Shown here piece after piece: positions 62,393-64,000 of a stretch of 64,000 nt of DNA (positions within the stretch are counted from its first letter, which is position 1; every line of letters begins with the position of its first letter). Location: positions 1-64,000 of the forward strand of contig JAGQYO010000009.1 of NCBI GenBank assembly GCA_020435995.1, in the 5' to 3' direction. The translations under genes and the position numbers were made by a program. The stretch comes from Flavobacteriales bacterium (GTDB lineage Bacteria; Bacteroidota; Bacteroidia; Flavobacteriales_G; Salibacteraceae). Below the pieces are notes generated by a model, which made no database searches, was not told the DNA's origin, and saw nothing but the letters and a program-made list of their open reading frames with translations.

Positions 62393-64000
62393 ATGTCTGA
62401 AGAAACAAAAAAGAAAGAAACTGCCGAGGCAGTTGAAACAAAAGCAGAAACTGCTGCAGCTACACCAAAGTCTGAAGCTCCAGTAGAAGAAAAAGCCCCA
62501 ACTGAAAAAGCCACACCAAAGGCAGCTAAATCTGAAGAAACTCAAGAAGATGATGCTAAAAAGCCCAGAGCGAGAAAAACAGCTGAAAAGGTTAATGTAG
62601 AAGCAGAAGTGGACACAACTAATGTTGAAGCTAGTACTGAACCCCCTGTAGCTAAGGAAAAGGTTGAAAAAGTACCTGCTGAGCCAGTAGATTTTTCAAA
62701 GGTTGTACCTACTTCTGGTTTTGATTGGAAGGCTTTTGAAGAAAGCTCTGATATTTACTCAGGCGAAGAAAAAGACAAACTAGCAGAAGTTTACAACAAC
62801 ACCCTCTCCTCTATTTCAGAACACCAAGTTTTGGATGGCCATGTAATGAGCATGACTAAGAAAGAGGTAGTGGTGAATATTGGTTACAAGTCTGATGGTG
62901 TTATCTCTACCAACGAATTTCGCTACCGTCCTCAACTAAAAGTTAACGATGTAGTTGAAGTTTATGTAGAAAAAACAGAAGACAAAACAGGTCAACTAAT
63001 TCTTTCTCACAAAAAAGCGCGTACACTGCGAGCTTGGGAAAAAGTAAACTTGGCTTTAGAAACTCAAGAAATCATTACAGGACTTATCAAATGTCGTACG
63101 AAGGGTGGATTGATTGCAGATGTATTTGGAATCGAAGCATTCTTGCCAGGTTCTCAAATTGATGTGAAACCTATTAGAGACTACGACCAATACGTAGGTA
63201 AGGAAATGGACTTTAAGGTTGTGAAAATTAATCAAGAGTTCCGTAACGTAGTTGTATCGCACAAAGCACTTATTGAGGCAGAAATTGAAGAGCAGAAGAC
63301 TGAAATCATGTCTCGTCTTGAAAAAGGCCAAGTATTAGAAGGTGTTGTTAAAAACATCACTTCCTATGGTGTGTTTATTGACCTCGGTGGCGTTGATGGA
63401 TTGGTTCATATTACTGACTTAAGTTGGGGTAGAATCAATCATCCAGAAGAAATTGTTGAATTAGACCAGAAAATCAATGTAGTAATCCTTGATTTTGATG
63501 ATTCGAAAAAACGAATTGCACTTGGACTAAAACAGCTACAAGCGCATCCTTGGGATAACCTAGAAGATAACCTCAAGATCGGTGATAAAGTAAAAGGAAA
63601 AGTTGTTGTTCTCGCCGATTACGGTGCATTTGTTGAAATTTCAGCTGGTGTTGAAGGACTTATCCATGTTTCAGAAATGAGCTGGAGTCAACACTTAAGA
63701 ACTGCTCAAGATTTCTTCAAAGTTGGAGATGAGGTAGAAGCAGTAATTATGACCTTAGATCGCGAAGAGCGAAAAATGAGCTTAAGCTCTCGTCAACTTA
63801 CGCCAGATCCATGGGCAAATATTGAATCTAAATATCCAGTTGATACTAAAATCACAGGTAAGGTAACTAACTTATCTAACTTCGGAGTTTTTGTGGAACT
63901 TGAAGAAGGTGTTGATGGATTGATTCACATTTCTGATTTGAGCTGGTCGAAAAAAGTAAATCACCCAAGTGAGTTTACAAAAGTTGGTGAGCAAATCGAA
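62393..64000 (+). CDS. rpsA: 30S ribosomal protein S1, C-terminus outside the window
   Basis: A frame open to the window edge, 536 codons. After about 140 residues rich in Lys, Glu, Ala and Thr come at least five S1 (OB-fold) repeats: HQVLDGHVMSMTKKEVVVN (about 143-210), IITGLIKCRTKGGLIADVFG (about 230-300), VLEGVVKNITSYGVFIDLGG (about 317-388), VKGKVVVLADYGAFVEI (about 402-475) and ITGKVTNLSNFGVFVEL, which is complete only in part. The order fits S1, with the typical GVFVDL-type core and LVHITDLSW or LIHVSEMSW. S1 brings mRNA to the 30S subunit, and it is of special interest here since SD sequences seem rarely used. The ATG is the first codon of the family frame. Confidence 0.96.
   Translation, partial: MSEETKKKETAEAVETKAETAAATPKSEAPVEEKAPTEKATPKAAKSEETQEDDAKKPRARKTAEKVNVEAEVDTTNVEASTEPPVAKEKVEKVPAEPVDFSKVVPTSGFDWKAFEESSDIYSGEEKDKLAEVYNNTLSSISEHQVLDGHVMSMTKKEVVVNIGYKSDGVISTNEFRYRPQLKVNDVVEVYVEKTEDKTGQLILSHKKARTLRAWEKVNLALETQEIITGLIKCRTKGGLIADVFGIEAFLPGSQIDVKPIRDYDQYVGKEMDFKVVKINQEFRNVVVSHKALIEAEIEEQKTEIMSRLEKGQVLEGVVKNITSYGVFIDLGGVDGLVHITDLSWGRINHPEEIVELDQKINVVILDFDDSKKRIALGLKQLQAHPWDNLEDNLKIGDKVKGKVVVLADYGAFVEISAGVEGLIHVSEMSWSQHLRTAQDFFKVGDEVEAVIMTLDREERKMSLSSRQLTPDPWANIESKYPVDTKITGKVTNLSNFGVFVELEEGVDGLIHISDLSWSKKVNHPSEFTKVGEQIE

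Noticed and set aside
62277-62486. An upstream open frame of 69 codons overlapping the start of rpsA.
   Set aside because: It shares DNA with the well-supported S1 frame, has no family resemblance and lies over the hairpin; probably chance.
1-64000. tRNA or rRNA genes, CRISPR arrays, insertion sequences, prophage or origins.
   Set aside because: I looked through all gaps and found no cloverleaf, regular direct-repeat array, transposase or terminal inverted repeats.

Overview
The window (about 41% GC by eye, 49 protein genes, no RNA genes recognised) comes from a member of the Bacteroidota, most likely a free-living, non-Bacteroidales lineage. The reasons are these. Six predicted secreted proteins end in the type IX secretion (T9SS) C-terminal sorting domain (YPNP ... 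G.Y ... K). Promoters carry the Bacteroidota -7 box TAnnTTTG instead of a sigma70 TATAAT, and Shine-Dalgarno sequences are scarce. Bacteroidota-typical families are present (DUF5686, DUF5606, a CarboxypepD_reg-like/TonB receptor, a HsdR_N-domain protein near holA). The exact genus cannot be read from the sequence.

Layout. 1-3946: two overlapping secreted-protein genes on the minus strand; the second is a mosaic whose C-terminal half and the gene after it are much more AT-rich. 4069-6377: a plus-strand run of small enzymes (DHFR/RibD-like reductase, VOC protein, AlkD-like HEAT protein, GNAT). 6374-16553: housekeeping and accessory genes on both strands: Na+/solute symporter, recR with a tRNA-queuosine mannosyltransferase-like gene, TonB-like protein, bestrophin channel, alpha/beta hydrolase, DUF3820 and YdeI-like genes, AraC regulator, DUF1456. 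15243-17936: two divergent DEAD-box helicases, one DbpA-like. 17939-30588: very large T9SS cargo proteins (sortilin-type propeller, M4 metalloprotease, beta-helix protein) between a 5-formyl-THF cyclo-ligase, an AI-2E-family permease, a small membrane protein and a methyltransferase. 30807-38148: trhO with a catalytic-type AlkD glycosylase, a lipoprotein, murB, DUF5686, MarC and DUF5606. 38293-46182: two tandem T9SS subtilases behind an orphan HsdR_N-domain gene, diverging from AMP nucleosidase and holA. 46308-57808: a TonB-dependent receptor, then an exopolysaccharide module (AsnB, GT4, Wza-like, Wzc-like kinase, RfbC, WecA-like, lytic transglycosylase) running into uvrA. 60745-64000: two FKBP isomerases and the start of rpsA.

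How it fits together. The secretome here is proteolytic and adhesive (M4, two S8, propellers, beta-helix), delivered by a T9SS encoded elsewhere, next to envelope functions (MurB, lytic transglycosylase, polysaccharide export, periplasmic and lipoprotein FKBPs, TonB systems). A second theme is nucleic-acid maintenance: RecR, UvrA, HolA, two AlkD-family proteins, two RNA helicases, and two tRNA wobble-modification enzymes (a Q-mannosyltransferase homologue and TrhO).

The most striking pattern is in translation starts rather than in one gene. At seven unlinked genes the -7 promoter box ends exactly four bases before the start codon, and at three or four more it ends five bases before. This predicts leaderless mRNAs for a defined subset (recR, tonB-like, dbpA-like, AI-2E permease, murB, amn, HsdR_N gene). 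Others, notably rpsA, have a long leader; that of rpsA holds a strong hairpin.
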